Source of the DNA: Cellvibrio sp. KY-GH-1
Lineage (GTDB): Bacteria; Pseudomonadota; Gammaproteobacteria; Pseudomonadales; Cellvibrionaceae
Direction: 5' to 3'
Length of the DNA: 64,000 nucleotides
Assembly (NCBI RefSeq): GCF_008806975.1
Contig: NZ_CP031728.1
Coordinates: 3,121,501-3,185,500 of the forward strand
Shown here: piece by piece, positions 10,488-19,873 of the stretch
How positions within the stretch are numbered: position 1 is the stretch's first letter
How the letters are laid out: each line of letters opens with the position of its first letter
Position numbers and translations under genes: made by a program
The notes under the pieces: model-generated
Told to the model about the DNA's origin: nothing
What the model saw: the letters and a program-made list of their open reading frames with translations, nothing else
Databases searched by the model: none

Positions 10488-12707
10488 ATGCCTGAATCCC
10501 GCTTACTCGAACTAGCCCTGCCGGTGCCGTTAAGGCGCAACTTCGATTATTTACCACCCGTTGATTTTCCCGCCGAACAGCTCGACTCGCTGCAGGCTGG
10601 CATCTTGATTCGGGTTCCTTTTGGCCACCAGGAGTTAATCGGTGTGCTTATGGCGGTTAAGTCAGTTAGCTTTTACCAACCTGAAAAGCTACGCCCGGCG
10701 ATAACTGTTGTCGATCAGCAACCCGCTTTCTGCACAGAATTACTAGAGCTGTGCAGCTGGGCGGCTGACTACTACCAATCCCCACTGGGCGAAGTATTGC
10801 AGGCTGCATTGCCAGTGTTGTTGCGCCAGGGCGAGCCGGCGCGTATGCGCGGCGAGCCGGCATTTATGCTAACCACTGAAGGGAAAGGTCTGCCAGAAGG
10901 AGCGCTCAAGCGCTCCCCAAAGCAAGCCGCGCTCATCGCGGAACTACAAAAGTTTCCTTATTTACTCCGCCAGGATCTGGAGCAACTAGAGATTCCACGC
11001 AGCATCGCGATAACACTGATCGACAAGGGCTTGGTCAAAACGGAAGAGATACAGCCAACCCGTACCGAGCAACCACAAGCATTATTGAATGAGCAACCAC
11101 TTACTCTCAGCGATGAACAAGCATTCGCCTTGGTACAGATTGCTCCGGAGGGATTCAAAACCTATTTGCTCGATGGGGCCACTGGCAGCGGCAAAACCGA
11201 AATTTATCTGCAAGCCATTGAACACTGCCTCCAGAAGGGCAAACAGGCGCTGGTGTTAGTACCGGAGATAGGCCTGACCCCACAAACAATCCAGCGTTTC
11301 CAGCGACGTTTTGCCGTTCCAATTGCAGCCTTGCATTCAGGGCTAAATGATCGCGAGCGGTTGGATGCCTGGCTGCAAGCCCGCGCCGGCATTGCACGCA
11401 TTGTGATAGGAACCCGCTCGGCGCTATTCACCCCATTCGAGTCATTGGGCATTATCATTATTGATGAGGAGCACGATGGCTCCTTCAAACAGCAGGATGG
11501 CTTTCGCTATTCCGCGCGCGATCTGGCGGCGGTCCGCGCGCAGCGCCTGAATATCCCGCTTATTCTCGGTTCGGCAACACCGTCACTGGAAACCCTGCAC
11601 AACGCCGTGCAAGGTCGCTATCTGCATTTACAACTCAAAGCGCGCGCAGGTAGCGCCAAACCACCGGAAGTCCAATTACTGGATATTCGCGGCGAAATAC
11701 TCCACGACGGTTTCGCGCAAGCCAGTATCGACGCCATTGGCGAAACCCTGGAGCGCGGCAACCAGGTACTAGTATTCCTCAATCGTCGCGGCTACGCGCC
11801 TACACTGGAATGCCACGATTGTGGCTGGCTCGCCAACTGCAATTTTTGCGATGCACGCATGACCGTGCACCAAACCCCACGTCATTTACATTGCCATCAT
11901 TGCGATCATCAACGCGCTCTGCCGCGCCGCTGCCCGCAATGTAATTCCAGTCATTTGCAACCTATTGGACAAGGAACCGAGCGCAGTGAGTTAGCACTGC
12001 AGGAATTATTTCCCGAACAAAAAATTATTCGCGTGGATCGCGATTCCACGCGCAATAAAAACGCGATGCAAAAATTACTGGAGGATGTGCACAAAGGAGA
12101 ACCCTGTATTCTCATCGGCACCCAGATGCTGGCCAAAGGCCATCACTTTGCCGATGTAACTCTGGTAGTCATTCTTGATGCCGACGCCGGCTTATTCAGT
12201 ACCGATTTCCGCGGCCCCGAACGCATGGGTCAATTATTGATGCAAGTTGCCGGGCGCGCCGGGCGCGCCGAAAAACCGGGGCGAGTGGTATTACAAAGCC
12301 ATCACACCGATCACCCACTGGTACAAACGCTCGTTACACGCGGCTACCATGCCCTGGCCGAATTGATTTTACCCGAGCGTCAGGTCACTGGCTTGCCGCC
12401 CTATCGCCAACTGGTCCTGATCCGTGCGGAAAGCAAATTCCCCCAGAAAGCCACAGACTTTCTCGCCTTTGCTCGCCAGCAAGCAGAACTACTATTACCC
12501 GCCAACCCAGGCTTGAGCTACCTCGGCCCGTTGCCGGCATTTATGGAAAAACGCGGCGATCGCTTTCGCTATCAATTGCAAATCAACAGCGCACAGCGCA
12601 AACCGCTGCAGCAATTGCTGGCTGAATTGGCGATGAAACTCGAAGGCAGTCCGCTCGCCAAAGCCGTGCGCTGGTCGATTGATGTCGACCCGCAAGAAAT
12701 GGGCTAA
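10488..12707 (+). CDS. priA: primosomal replication restart helicase PriA
   Basis: Superfamily 2 helicase that recognises stalled forks and reloads the replisome. The N-terminal DNA-binding part starts LLELALPVPLRRNFDYLPP. Walker A is DGATGSGKTE at about residue 228, DEEH is near 326, and a cluster of eight cysteines at about 442-485 forms the two zinc sites (CHDCGWLANCNFCDA, CHHCDHQ, CPQCNS). The helicase C-terminal motif is VAGRAGRAEKPG. At 739 residues it is full length. It is divergent from rpmE, a common arrangement. Confidence 0.97.
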   Translation: MPESRLLELALPVPLRRNFDYLPPVDFPAEQLDSLQAGILIRVPFGHQELIGVLMAVKSVSFYQPEKLRPAITVVDQQPAFCTELLELCSWAADYYQSPLGEVLQAALPVLLRQGEPARMRGEPAFMLTTEGKGLPEGALKRSPKQAALIAELQKFPYLLRQDLEQLEIPRSIAITLIDKGLVKTEEIQPTRTEQPQALLNEQPLTLSDEQAFALVQIAPEGFKTYLLDGATGSGKTEIYLQAIEHCLQKGKQALVLVPEIGLTPQTIQRFQRRFAVPIAALHSGLNDRERLDAWLQARAGIARIVIGTRSALFTPFESLGIIIIDEEHDGSFKQQDGFRYSARDLAAVRAQRLNIPLILGSATPSLETLHNAVQGRYLHLQLKARAGSAKPPEVQLLDIRGEILHDGFAQASIDAIGETLERGNQVLVFLNRRGYAPTLECHDCGWLANCNFCDARMTVHQTPRHLHCHHCDHQRALPRRCPQCNSSHLQPIGQGTERSELALQELFPEQKIIRVDRDSTRNKNAMQKLLEDVHKGEPCILIGTQMLAKGHHFADVTLVVILDADAGLFSTDFRGPERMGQLLMQVAGRAGRAEKPGRVVLQSHHTDHPLVQTLVTRGYHALAELILPERQVTGLPPYRQLVLIRAESKFPQKATDFLAFARQQAELLLPANPGLSYLGPLPAFMEKRGDRFRYQLQINSAQRKPLQQLLAELAMKLEGSPLAKAVRWSIDVDPQEMG

Positions 12708-12790
12708 TACGCCTGATTTAGTGACGACTCCTGACATTCCCTTTACAATCGCGCCCTTGTTTTCACCACTAGATGATATAAACCAGCTCC

Positions 12791-13342
12791 ATGAGTAGAG
12801 ATTTCGCCAAAAAAGGCCGCGCACCGGCAAAACGCAACAGCGGCAACGCCAGCGGCCAAACACCCGCTTGGCTGTGGTTTATTGCCGGTTTGGTCATGGG
12901 CGCGTTTGCGGCGAGCTATTACTTTATTAAAAACCCGGTTGCCGCACCGGCCCCCAAGGAAGATCCAAAACCCAAGGTCACTGAAAACAAAACACCAAAG
13001 CCGCGCTTTGACTTTTATAAGTTATTGCAAGAAAGCGAAACCATTGTGCCCGCCAGTGAAGCCGCTGGTGAAGAAAAACCGGCACAACAGGAGGCCGGCG
13101 TCGAGTATCTGATCCAGGTGGGCTCATTCCCCAAAGCGGAAGATGCAGATAAGTTGCGCGCGCAGTTGATCCTGTTGAACCTGGATGCGGGTATTGAAAA
13201 AGTAGAAATCCGCAAAGGCGAGATATGGCATCGCGTGGTGGTTGGCCCCTTCGATAACCAGAATGCCTTGACCAGCGCCCGTTCACAGCTGGTAAAAAAT
13301 GAGTACAACGCGTTAGTACTCAAGCGCGCCAAAGCCAAATAA
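12791..13342 (+). CDS. SPOR-domain cell-division protein (FtsN-like)
   Basis: A 183-residue bitopic inner-membrane protein: short basic cytoplasmic tail (SRDFAKKGRAPAKR), membrane helix at about residues 28-48, Pro/Lys-rich linker, and a C-terminal SPOR domain from about 103 (EYLIQVGSFPKAEDADKL) that binds denuded septal peptidoglycan. The position between priA and hslV is the usual place for ftsN-like genes in pseudomonads. The essential FtsN helices are not clearly recognisable, so FtsN is inferred from context. Confidence 0.85.
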   Translation: MSRDFAKKGRAPAKRNSGNASGQTPAWLWFIAGLVMGAFAASYYFIKNPVAAPAPKEDPKPKVTENKTPKPRFDFYKLLQESETIVPASEAAGEEKPAQQEAGVEYLIQVGSFPKAEDADKLRAQLILLNLDAGIEKVEIRKGEIWHRVVVGPFDNQNALTSARSQLVKNEYNALVLKRAKAK

Positions 13343-13373
13343 TCAGCTCCCCTATTTCCCCCCAAAGGCACTG

Positions 13374-13401
13374 CTTGAAAAAGCCGTGCCCATCCCCATT
13401 T
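13374..13401 (+). promoter_or_regulatory. sigma-32 heat-shock promoter of hslVU
   Basis: CTTGAAA at 13374-13380 and CCCCATTT at 13394-13401 are separated by 13 bases. This matches the enterobacterial RpoH consensus at essentially every conserved position. It ends about 70 bases before the hslV start, where heat-shock control is expected. Confidence 0.85.
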
Positions 13402-13473
13402 CGATAATTCCTGTTGCGATACCGCACAGCACATGCTTCACATGTGGTTGAATTTTTCTTTAAAGGAAGTCCT

Positions 13474-13998
13474 GTGACTACGATTCTCTCTGTTCGCCGC
13501 GAAGGTCAGGTGGTAATTGGTGGCGACGGCCAGGTATCTCTTGGCAATACCGTCATGAAAGGCAATGCGCGCAAAGTCCGCCGCCTGTATAAAAATCAGG
13601 TCCTCGCGGGATTCGCGGGTGGCACTGCCGATGCGTTTACGTTATTCGAGCGCTTTGAGGCCAAGCTCGAAGCCCACAATGGCCAATTGACGCGTGCTGC
13701 CGTCGAACTCGCCAAAGACTGGCGAACAGATCGCAACCTGCGCCGTTTGGAGGCGCTGCTGGCAGTCGCCGATAAAGAAGCTTCATTAATCATTACCGGC
13801 AACGGCGATGTAATCCAACCCGAAGACGATTTGATTGCAATCGGGTCAGGCGGCAATTACGCGCAAGCTGCCGCGCGCGCGCTGCTGGAAAATACTTCGC
13901 TGGATGCGCGCAGCATTGTGGAAAAAGGTTTGAAAATCGCTGGTGATATTTGTGTATTCACCAACCAGAATCACACCATCGAAGTTCTCGATTATTAA
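13474..13998 (+). CDS. hslV: ATP-dependent protease peptidase subunit HslV
   Basis: Proteasome-like threonine peptidase of the HslUV complex. I use the GTG at 13474, which has AAAGGA upstream and yields (M)[10 protein letters not shown], placing the catalytic Thr directly after the processed initiator. Other signatures are [15 protein letters not shown] and [15 protein letters not shown]. An ATG at 13414 would bury the catalytic Thr behind 20 residues and can be excluded. Forms an operon with hslU. Confidence 0.96.
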   Translation: MTTILSVRREGQVVIGGDGQVSLGNTVMKGNARKVRRLYKNQVLAGFAGGTADAFTLFERFEAKLEAHNGQLTRAAVELAKDWRTDRNLRRLEALLAVADKEASLIITGNGDVIQPEDDLIAIGSGGNYAQAAARALLENTSLDARSIVEKGLKIAGDICVFTNQNHTIEVLDY

Positions 13999-14019
13999 TT
14001 TGATCTTAATTAGCCCGCC

Positions 14020-14123
14020 GTTTTGACCGTTTATCTAGTGCGGACACGCCGTAAATACCTCCCTGTAGGCTTGTCGTCGACATCCATGTCTCCGACAGTC
14101 CGCACTAGATAAACGGTCAAAAC
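14020..14123 (+). repeat. 104-bp inverted-repeat element between hslV and hslU
   Basis: Perfect 26-base arms (14020-14045 and 14098-14123) enclose 52 bases. The centre contains a second hairpin built from GACAT / ATGTC flanked by TGTCG / CGACA. It occupies most of the 161-bp hslV-hslU spacer. It is too long and lacks the T tract of an ordinary terminator. It resembles the dispersed intergenic hairpin repeats of marine gammaproteobacteria, but no second copy was found in this window. Confidence 0.85.
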
Positions 14124-14159
14124 AGCTACTTTTGCACCAAGAAATCAAAAGAGTTTTTT

Positions 14160-15482
14160 ATGTCTTCTATGACCCCGCGCGAAATCGTGCACGAATTGGA
14201 TAAACATATTGTCGGCCAGCAAAACGCCAAACGTGCGGTTGCCATTGCCCTGCGCAATCGCTGGCGCCGCATGCAAGTCGCCGCCGACATGCGCAATGAA
14301 ATTACACCAAAAAATATTTTAATGATCGGCCCAACCGGTGTGGGCAAAACTGAAATTGCACGTCGCTTGGCAAAACTAGCCAACGCTCCCTTTATTAAAG
14401 TCGAAGCCACCAAATTTACCGAAGTAGGTTATGTTGGTCGCGACGTGGAATCCATTATTCGCGATCTGGTCGACGTCGCTATAAAAATGCGTCGCGAACA
14501 AGCGGTTAAAGCCGTGCAACATCGCGCCGCCGAAGCGGCGGAAGATCGCATTCTGGATGCACTGCTCCCTCCCGCGCGCGACTTATCGGCAGAAGAAAGT
14601 AAACACGAATCAGGCACCCGCCAAATCTTTCGCAAAAAATTGCGCGAAGGTGACCTCGACGATAAAGAAATTGAAATTGATCTCGCCGCAACCCCCGTTG
14701 GAGTTGAAATCATGGCCCCACCGGGCATGGAGGAAATGACCAACCAATTGCAGAGCATGTTTTCATCGCTAGGGCGCGATAAAACTAAAAAAACCAAAAT
14801 CACTGTGAAAAAGGCCTTCAAGCAATTGCAGGACGAAGAGGCGGCGAAATTGGTGAGCGAAGAGGATATCAAAGCCCAAGCCATCGAAGCGGCCGAGCAA
14901 AACGGCATTGTGTTTATTGATGAGATCGACAAAGTTGCCCGACGCGGTAATGTAAGCGGTGCCGATGTTTCGCGCGAAGGTGTGCAACGTGATTTGCTGC
15001 CACTAATTGAAGGCTGCACCGTCTCCACCAAGCACGGCATGATTAAAACTGATCACATTTTGTTTATCACCTCCGGCGCTTTCCATTTAAGTAAACCATC
15101 CGATTTGATTCCAGAATTGCAAGGCCGCCTGCCCATTCGCGTGGAGCTGCAAGCACTAACGCCGGGTGATTTTGAACGCATCCTCACCGAGCCCAAAGCA
15201 TCGCTCACCGAACAGCAGCAAGCACTGCTTAAAACCGAAGGCGTGGACATTTCCTTTACCAAAGACGGTATTCGCCGCATCGCCGAAACCGCATTTGAAG
15301 TAAATGAGCGCACCGAAAATATCGGCGCACGCCGCTTGCATACGATTTTGGAGCGTTTGCTGGAAGACGTTTCTTTCGATGCGGGCAATGGCAACAACTC
15401 AGTAGAAATCAATGCAGATTATGTTGAGAAGCACTTGGGTGAGCTGGCCAAAAACGAAGACTTGAGCCGGTATATCCTCTAA
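14160..15482 (+). CDS. hslU: ATP-dependent protease ATPase subunit HslU
   Basis: AAA+ unfoldase that feeds substrates to HslV. Starts [19 protein letters not shown]. Walker A is GPTGVGKTE (residues 57-65), the pore motif is GYVG in TEVGYVGRD, the intermediate domain spans about residues 110-240, and Walker B is VFIDEIDK near 250. The C-terminus ends LSRYIL, the tail that activates HslV. It overlaps the next gene by one base (TAATG). Confidence 0.97.
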   Translation: MSSMTPREIVHELDKHIVGQQNAKRAVAIALRNRWRRMQVAADMRNEITPKNILMIGPTGVGKTEIARRLAKLANAPFIKVEATKFTEVGYVGRDVESIIRDLVDVAIKMRREQAVKAVQHRAAEAAEDRILDALLPPARDLSAEESKHESGTRQIFRKKLREGDLDDKEIEIDLAATPVGVEIMAPPGMEEMTNQLQSMFSSLGRDKTKKTKITVKKAFKQLQDEEAAKLVSEEDIKAQAIEAAEQNGIVFIDEIDKVARRGNVSGADVSREGVQRDLLPLIEGCTVSTKHGMIKTDHILFITSGAFHLSKPSDLIPELQGRLPIRVELQALTPGDFERILTEPKASLTEQQQALLKTEGVDISFTKDGIRRIAETAFEVNERTENIGARRLHTILERLLEDVSFDAGNGNNSVEINADYVEKHLGELAKNEDLSRYIL

Positions 15483-15880
15483 TGACCATCCAAGGCGACA
15501 ACAACAAAACACCCAGCAAAATCAAGTTGCATAAACAATCGCAACAGCTTGAGCTGCACTTTGACGGCGAGCAATTTTTATTGCCCGCCGAATTTCTACG
15601 CGTTCACTCGCCCAGTGCCGAAGTCAAAGGTCATGGCCCTGGGCAAGAAGTGCTGCAATTTGGAAAAAAGGACGTCGCAATTAACGGTATTGAGCGCGCT
15701 GGAAACTACGCGCTCAAACTCATTTTTAGTGATGGCCACGACAGCGGCATTTTTACGTGGAGTTACTTTTACGACCTGGGAAAAAATCAGACGCAGCTGT
15801 GGAGTGAATACTTGCAAAAGTTACACGCCGCCGGCAAAAGCCGCGAGAAAGATACCAGCGTCGTGAAATTTATTAACTAG
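15482..15880 (+). CDS. DUF971 / gamma-butyrobetaine hydroxylase-like N-terminal domain protein
   Basis: Small single-domain protein of 132 residues (KIKLHKQSQQLELHFDGEQF ... LPAEFLRVHSPSAEVKGHG ... LIFSDGHDSGIFTWSYFYDL), the family commonly linked to hslVU in gammaproteobacteria. The domain also occurs in iron-sulfur-related proteins, but no catalytic role is established from the sequence. Translational coupling to hslU suggests the same transcript. Confidence 0.88.
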   Translation: MTIQGDNNKTPSKIKLHKQSQQLELHFDGEQFLLPAEFLRVHSPSAEVKGHGPGQEVLQFGKKDVAINGIERAGNYALKLIFSDGHDSGIFTWSYFYDLGKNQTQLWSEYLQKLHAAGKSREKDTSVVKFIN

Positions 15881-15894
15881 CAATCATCCACTAC

Positions 15895-16719
15895 TTATTC
15901 CACACCACTCCAGCTCACCACACCGGTGTAAGCCGTTGCCAAAATCACCAAGCCAAAAGCGATACGGTACCAGGCAAAAATTTCATAGGTGTGGTTAGCC
16001 ACAAAACGTACCAGCGTTCTCACTGCCAGCCATGCGGCAAAAAAGGCGGTGATAAATCCTGCAGCAAACATAGGCAAGTCACTGGCGTGCAATAAATCGC
16101 GGTGTTTATAGATGTCGTAAAAGGTTGCCGCGAACATCGTGGGCACGGCGAGAAAAAACGAAAACTCAGCCGCGACCTTGCGATCCAGCCCAATAAATAA
16201 GCCGCCGATAATCGTTGCCCCTGAACGCGATGTGCCTGGCACCATAGACACCACCTGAAACAAGCCGACTTTTAACGCATCTTTCCAGCTCAAATCATCC
16301 ACATTATGAACACGAACTTGATGGGTACGACGCTCCGCCCAAAGAATTATAATGCCACCTAGAATCAACATGGTGGCCACACTCAAGGGGTTAAACAAAT
16401 AAGTTTTGATTATTGAAATAAACAGCACACCAAAAAACGCGGCGGGCAAGAAAGCAATCAATAGATTGGCGATGAAACGCTGGGCTTTGGTATCGCTGAA
16501 CATGCCCAAAGCAACTCCAATAAATTTCTGTCGGTACTCCACCACTACCGCAAGGATGGCACCTAACTGAATTGCAATTTCAAATACGCGCCCATCGTTG
16601 TGAAAATTAATCAGGTCCGCCACCACAATCAAATGCCCGGTACTGGAGATAGGCAGGAATTCAGTAAGACCCTCTACCAGCCCCAATACAATTGCTTTAA
16701 TAATCAGTAAAAAGTCCAC
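15895..16719 (-). CDS. uppP: undecaprenyl-diphosphatase (BacA family)
   Basis: Polytopic membrane phosphatase that recycles the C55 lipid carrier of wall synthesis; overexpression gives bacitracin resistance in the family. Signatures are [14 protein letters not shown] near the N-terminus and PGTSRSGAT near residue 170. I use the GTG at 16719 with GGAG six bases upstream, giving 274 residues. An ATG at 16803 would add a 28-residue basic extension not usual in the family. Confidence 0.94.
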   Translation of the reverse strand: MDFLLIIKAIVLGLVEGLTEFLPISSTGHLIVVADLINFHNDGRVFEIAIQLGAILAVVVEYRQKFIGVALGMFSDTKAQRFIANLLIAFLPAAFFGVLFISIIKTYLFNPLSVATMLILGGIIILWAERRTHQVRVHNVDDLSWKDALKVGLFQVVSMVPGTSRSGATIIGGLFIGLDRKVAAEFSFFLAVPTMFAATFYDIYKHRDLLHASDLPMFAAGFITAFFAAWLAVRTLVRFVANHTYEIFAWYRIAFGLVILATAYTGVVSWSGVE

Positions 16720-16846
16720 CGTCAGCTCCCGGATGAAGAAATCGCGGCGCAGTCTGCGCCAGTTCCACAAGGTTTGCAAACTCTGTGCCCATAAGTTGGG
16801 CACTAGTGAGTTATAATTCTTTCCACCATCTCCGGAGGACAGCTTT

Positions 16847-17392
16847 ATGAAGTCAGCACTTTCTCGTTTACTGGCAATCGCGACCGTGATGTTACTCAGT
16901 GCCTGTGCCCAAATACGCTATGGCGATGATTTTAAATCCGGCACCGACTTCAATAACCTAAAAACCTATCAATGGCGCAGCACCGCGGTTGATATTGGCG
17001 GAATTGATAAAAGTTTGCTGCAACAACTGGCGGACGCGCAACTGCTCGCACAAGGTTTTACCCCGAGTGATTCGGCACCGGATGTACTGCTGGATCTGCA
17101 AGTTTTTTCGCGCGTTAGCAGTGGCGGCAATACCAGTATCGGAATCGGTATAGGCATGCCGATGGGACGACACGGCAGCATTGGACTGGGGACCGGAACA
17201 TTGCTGGGGCAAGGAAAACAGGAAGGCGTAATAGTGGTAGACATCACTCAGGCTAAATCCAATACCCTGATTTGGCGAGGTACCGCCGAAGGAATCCCGC
17301 TAATTAATTTTTCCCTCAAGGCAGAAAATAAATTGCGTGAAACTTTTACGCAATTATTGCAACAGTTTCCTCCGCAAACTGCCGCCAAGTAA
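16847..17392 (+). CDS. DUF4136 lipoprotein
   Basis: 181 residues with a signal peptide and lipobox LSAC (Cys at about residue 20). The DUF4136 body has [19 protein letters not shown] near the start and [20 protein letters not shown] Gly-rich segment with alternating GIGIGMPMG lies in the middle. Probably an envelope lipoprotein of unknown role. A CCGGAGGAC Shine-Dalgarno precedes the start. Confidence 0.85.
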   Translation: MKSALSRLLAIATVMLLSACAQIRYGDDFKSGTDFNNLKTYQWRSTAVDIGGIDKSLLQQLADAQLLAQGFTPSDSAPDVLLDLQVFSRVSSGGNTSIGIGIGMPMGRHGSIGLGTGTLLGQGKQEGVIVVDITQAKSNTLIWRGTAEGIPLINFSLKAENKLRETFTQLLQQFPPQTAAK

Positions 17393-17486
17393 TTTAACTA
17401 ACATCTATTTTTAGTAGTTTACTGTGGGCTCCACTAGGGCTCACGTTAATTGCATTTCCGTCGATGCCATTGGTCCAGTCAGAGTG

Positions 17487-18428
17487 ATGCCCATGTCTAG
17501 CCCGCCCCCCTCTCGCCTTTCTGCCGAAGGCATTTTTTTATTAATTGGTATGGCTATTGGCTGGGGTATTAATTGGCCTATCATGAAATTTATTCTGCAG
17601 GAAATTCCACCGCTGAGTTTTCGCGGGTTTTGTTTGTTCCTGGGAGGATTGGGAATTCTTGGACTGGCGCGAGCATCCGGTCTCAGGTTGCAAATTCCGA
17701 GCGGCTACGTGCAAAAGGTGATGTGGGTTTGCGCCTTCAATATTATTGGTTGGAACATTCTGGCCACGTACGGTTTGAGCTTGTTGCCTGCCGGGCGCTC
17801 TGCACTATTGGGTTACACCATGCCCATTTGGGCAGTATTACTTTCAGTATGGATACTCAAGGATAAATTTACCCCGCGTGTTAGCGTTGCTCTGCTGCTA
17901 GGCAGCGGTGGGGTATTGGCATTGCTCAGCGAAACGTTATTGAGCTGGTTCGGTGGACCGATTAATTACGACTTGTTTATAGGTGCCGTATTTATGGTTG
18001 TGGCCGCCTGGAGCTGGGGCGCGGGCACGGTGATGATGAAGCGCTGGCAAATCCCGATGCACAGCGTAGCGTTGACCGGTTGGCTGTTATTGCTGGCAAG
18101 CATTCCTATTTTGATCGCCGCAGTGTTTATTGATGGTGCGCCACAAAAAATACCCTCGACGCTGGTGCTATGGGGCGTGGTTTACAATGTATTTATTGCT
18201 TTTATGTTTTGTTATTGGGCTTGGGTTCGTTTGGTTAGCCTGGTTCCGGTAAGCGTGTCTTCGCTTTCATCACTGATCACACCATTGATTGGCGTTATTT
18301 CTGGAATTTTATTATTGGGTGAGAAACCCGGCTGGCCGGAAATCAGCGCCACCTTATTAATTCTTGGCGCTGTGGCCGTAGTCAACTCGGGGGCAAAACC
18401 AACTCAAACCTCTACCGGTAAAGAATGA
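17487..18428 (+). CDS. EamA/DMT-family transporter
   Basis: Ten-helix drug/metabolite transporter with two EamA repeats (FLLIGMAIGWGINWPIMKF in the first; GAVFMVVAAWSWGAGTVMMKR in the second). Each repeat ends with the typical helix-capping pattern, for example SLITPLIGVISGILLLGE. Substrate cannot be predicted. ATGs at 17487 and 17493 are both plausible; the GTG at 17424 gives an unlikely polar N-terminus. The last 25 bases overlap the convergent sfsA gene. Confidence 0.87.
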   Translation: MPMSSPPPSRLSAEGIFLLIGMAIGWGINWPIMKFILQEIPPLSFRGFCLFLGGLGILGLARASGLRLQIPSGYVQKVMWVCAFNIIGWNILATYGLSLLPAGRSALLGYTMPIWAVLLSVWILKDKFTPRVSVALLLGSGGVLALLSETLLSWFGGPINYDLFIGAVFMVVAAWSWGAGTVMMKRWQIPMHSVALTGWLLLLASIPILIAAVFIDGAPQKIPSTLVLWGVVYNVFIAFMFCYWAWVRLVSLVPVSVSSLSSLITPLIGVISGILLLGEKPGWPEISATLLILGAVAVVNSGAKPTQTSTGKE

Positions 18429-19114
18429 GCCAATGCGATGAGATTTTTATGCGGCAGAATTTCTGCCGCATAGGCTATTACCTCCACACCAGCCACCTTT
18501 GCCTGACGTAAAGTAGCACCGTATAACTGATCAATATGGCCGGCGGGTTTCACCGATTTGATACCCGTGTGCTGGACGCAGAAAAATAATACTGACCTAT
18601 GCCCCTGCTTCACCATCGCTATCAACTCGCGCAAATGTTTACTGCCGCGCTCGCTAACCGCATCAGGAAAAAATCCTTCGCCTTCCGCCTCCATCAAGGT
18701 CACATTTTTTACCTCCACATAACACTGACGCGCATCATCCGGATTTTCGCTCAACAAGAAATCAATTCGCGATTTTTCCCGACCGTATACCTGCTCACGT
18801 TTCAGTAACGCATAGCCGTGTAATTCTGCAATTACACCCGCAGCAATTGCCGCCCCCACCAACTCATTGGCGCGCGCAGTATTGATCCCCGCCAGATGAT
18901 TGCCCGGTGTGGTAACCAATTCCAGAGTTTGGGGATACTTGCGGGTTTTGCTCTCGCTCACCGAGTACCAGCAAGGGCTTTCGGGCAGCACACAATTTTT
19001 CATCGAACCGGTGTTGGGGCAGTGAATGGTTAGCTCGCCGCCATCCGCAAGGCGGATATCCGCCAGAAATCGTTTATAACGGCGGAGCAATATTGCTGGA
19101 TACAACTGGGACAT
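18404..19114 (-). CDS. sfsA: DNA/RNA nuclease SfsA (sugar fermentation stimulation protein homologue)
   Basis: 236 residues from the ATG at 19114, the family's normal length. An N-terminal OB-like part (RRYKRFLADIRL) is followed by the conserved HCPNTGSMKNC. A PD-(D/E)xK-like core follows with SRIDFLL and YVEVKNVTL, and FPDAVSERGSKHLREL. Upstream in-frame codons to 19291 are unlikely to be translated. In Pseudomonas too, sfsA lies just upstream of dksA. Confidence 0.94.
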   Translation of the reverse strand: MSQLYPAILLRRYKRFLADIRLADGGELTIHCPNTGSMKNCVLPESPCWYSVSESKTRKYPQTLELVTTPGNHLAGINTARANELVGAAIAAGVIAELHGYALLKREQVYGREKSRIDFLLSENPDDARQCYVEVKNVTLMEAEGEGFFPDAVSERGSKHLRELIAMVKQGHRSVLFFCVQHTGIKSVKPAGHIDQLYGATLRQAKVAGVEVIAYAAEILPHKNLIALAHSLPVEV

Positions 19115-19391
19115 AAACGGAACTTCGATGCTGAAAGCCAAGTGATGAACTAATGATAAATGACAAATTAACGACAAATTGAACCACAAACGCGCCATTT
19201 TGGGGCTATAGTTTTTGCTTGGGGTCGATTGGCAGCAGGTTCCAGAAACACTCGGGTAATCCATTGAGTGACGAGCAAAAAACGCTAGCACTCCTATATG
19301 TTATCTGATAGCTTGCTCCCCCTTCTAATTCTGCCTACCTAATAAAGGCAGTGAATGACGATCCAGGAAGTCCTACGAGGCGCTAACCACT

Positions 19392-19835
19392 ATGGCGAAA
19401 AAATCACCCTCTACTGAAACCTTCGCGCTACGCCCTTTTACTCCCTACGTGGAGAAAAAAGGCGAAGAGTACATGAACGATAGCCAGAAGCTGCATTTCC
19501 GTAATCTGCTGCTCAACTGGCGTTCAGAGCTGATGGAAGAAGTAGACCGCACCGTGAGCCACATGAAAGATGAAGCGGCTAACTTCCCAGACCCAGCTGA
19601 CCGTGCCAGCCAGGAGGAAGAATTCAGCCTGGAACTGCGCACCCGCGACCGCGAGCGCAAGCTGATCAAGAAAATTGATAGCACGTTGGAGCTGATCGAA
19701 AACAACGATTACGGTTACTGTGATGCCTGCGGTGTTGAGATTGGCATCCGTCGCCTGGAAGCTCGCCCAACCGCGACCCTCTGCGTTGATTGCAAGACCC
19801 TCGCAGAAATCAAAGAAAAACAAATCGGCGGCTAA
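19392..19835 (+). CDS. dksA: RNA polymerase-binding transcription factor DksA
   Basis: Secondary-channel factor that, with ppGpp, tunes rRNA and amino-acid promoters. 147 residues: coiled coil with the tip acidic pair in FPDPADRASQEEE, and a four-cysteine zinc finger (CDAC ... CVDC). First gene of a block (dksA-gluQ-small ORF-cbrA-cbrB-pcnB-folK-panB) whose order matches Pseudomonas. Confidence 0.97.
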   Translation: MAKKSPSTETFALRPFTPYVEKKGEEYMNDSQKLHFRNLLLNWRSELMEEVDRTVSHMKDEAANFPDPADRASQEEEFSLELRTRDRERKLIKKIDSTLELIENNDYGYCDACGVEIGIRRLEARPTATLCVDCKTLAEIKEKQIGG

Positions 19836-19867
19836 TCCGCCGACCTCGAGGTGGGTGCGCCCACCTC
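19827..19867 (+). other. tandem hairpins between dksA and gluQ
   Basis: CGGCGG/CCGCCG (19827-19843) folds over the dksA stop codon, and an 8-bp GAGGTGGG/CCCACCTC stem with a TGCG loop lies at 19848-19867, directly ahead of the gluQ start. Neither has a T tract, so an mRNA-stability or attenuation role is more likely than full termination. This is inference. Confidence 0.5.
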
Positions 19868-19873
19868 ATCGCT

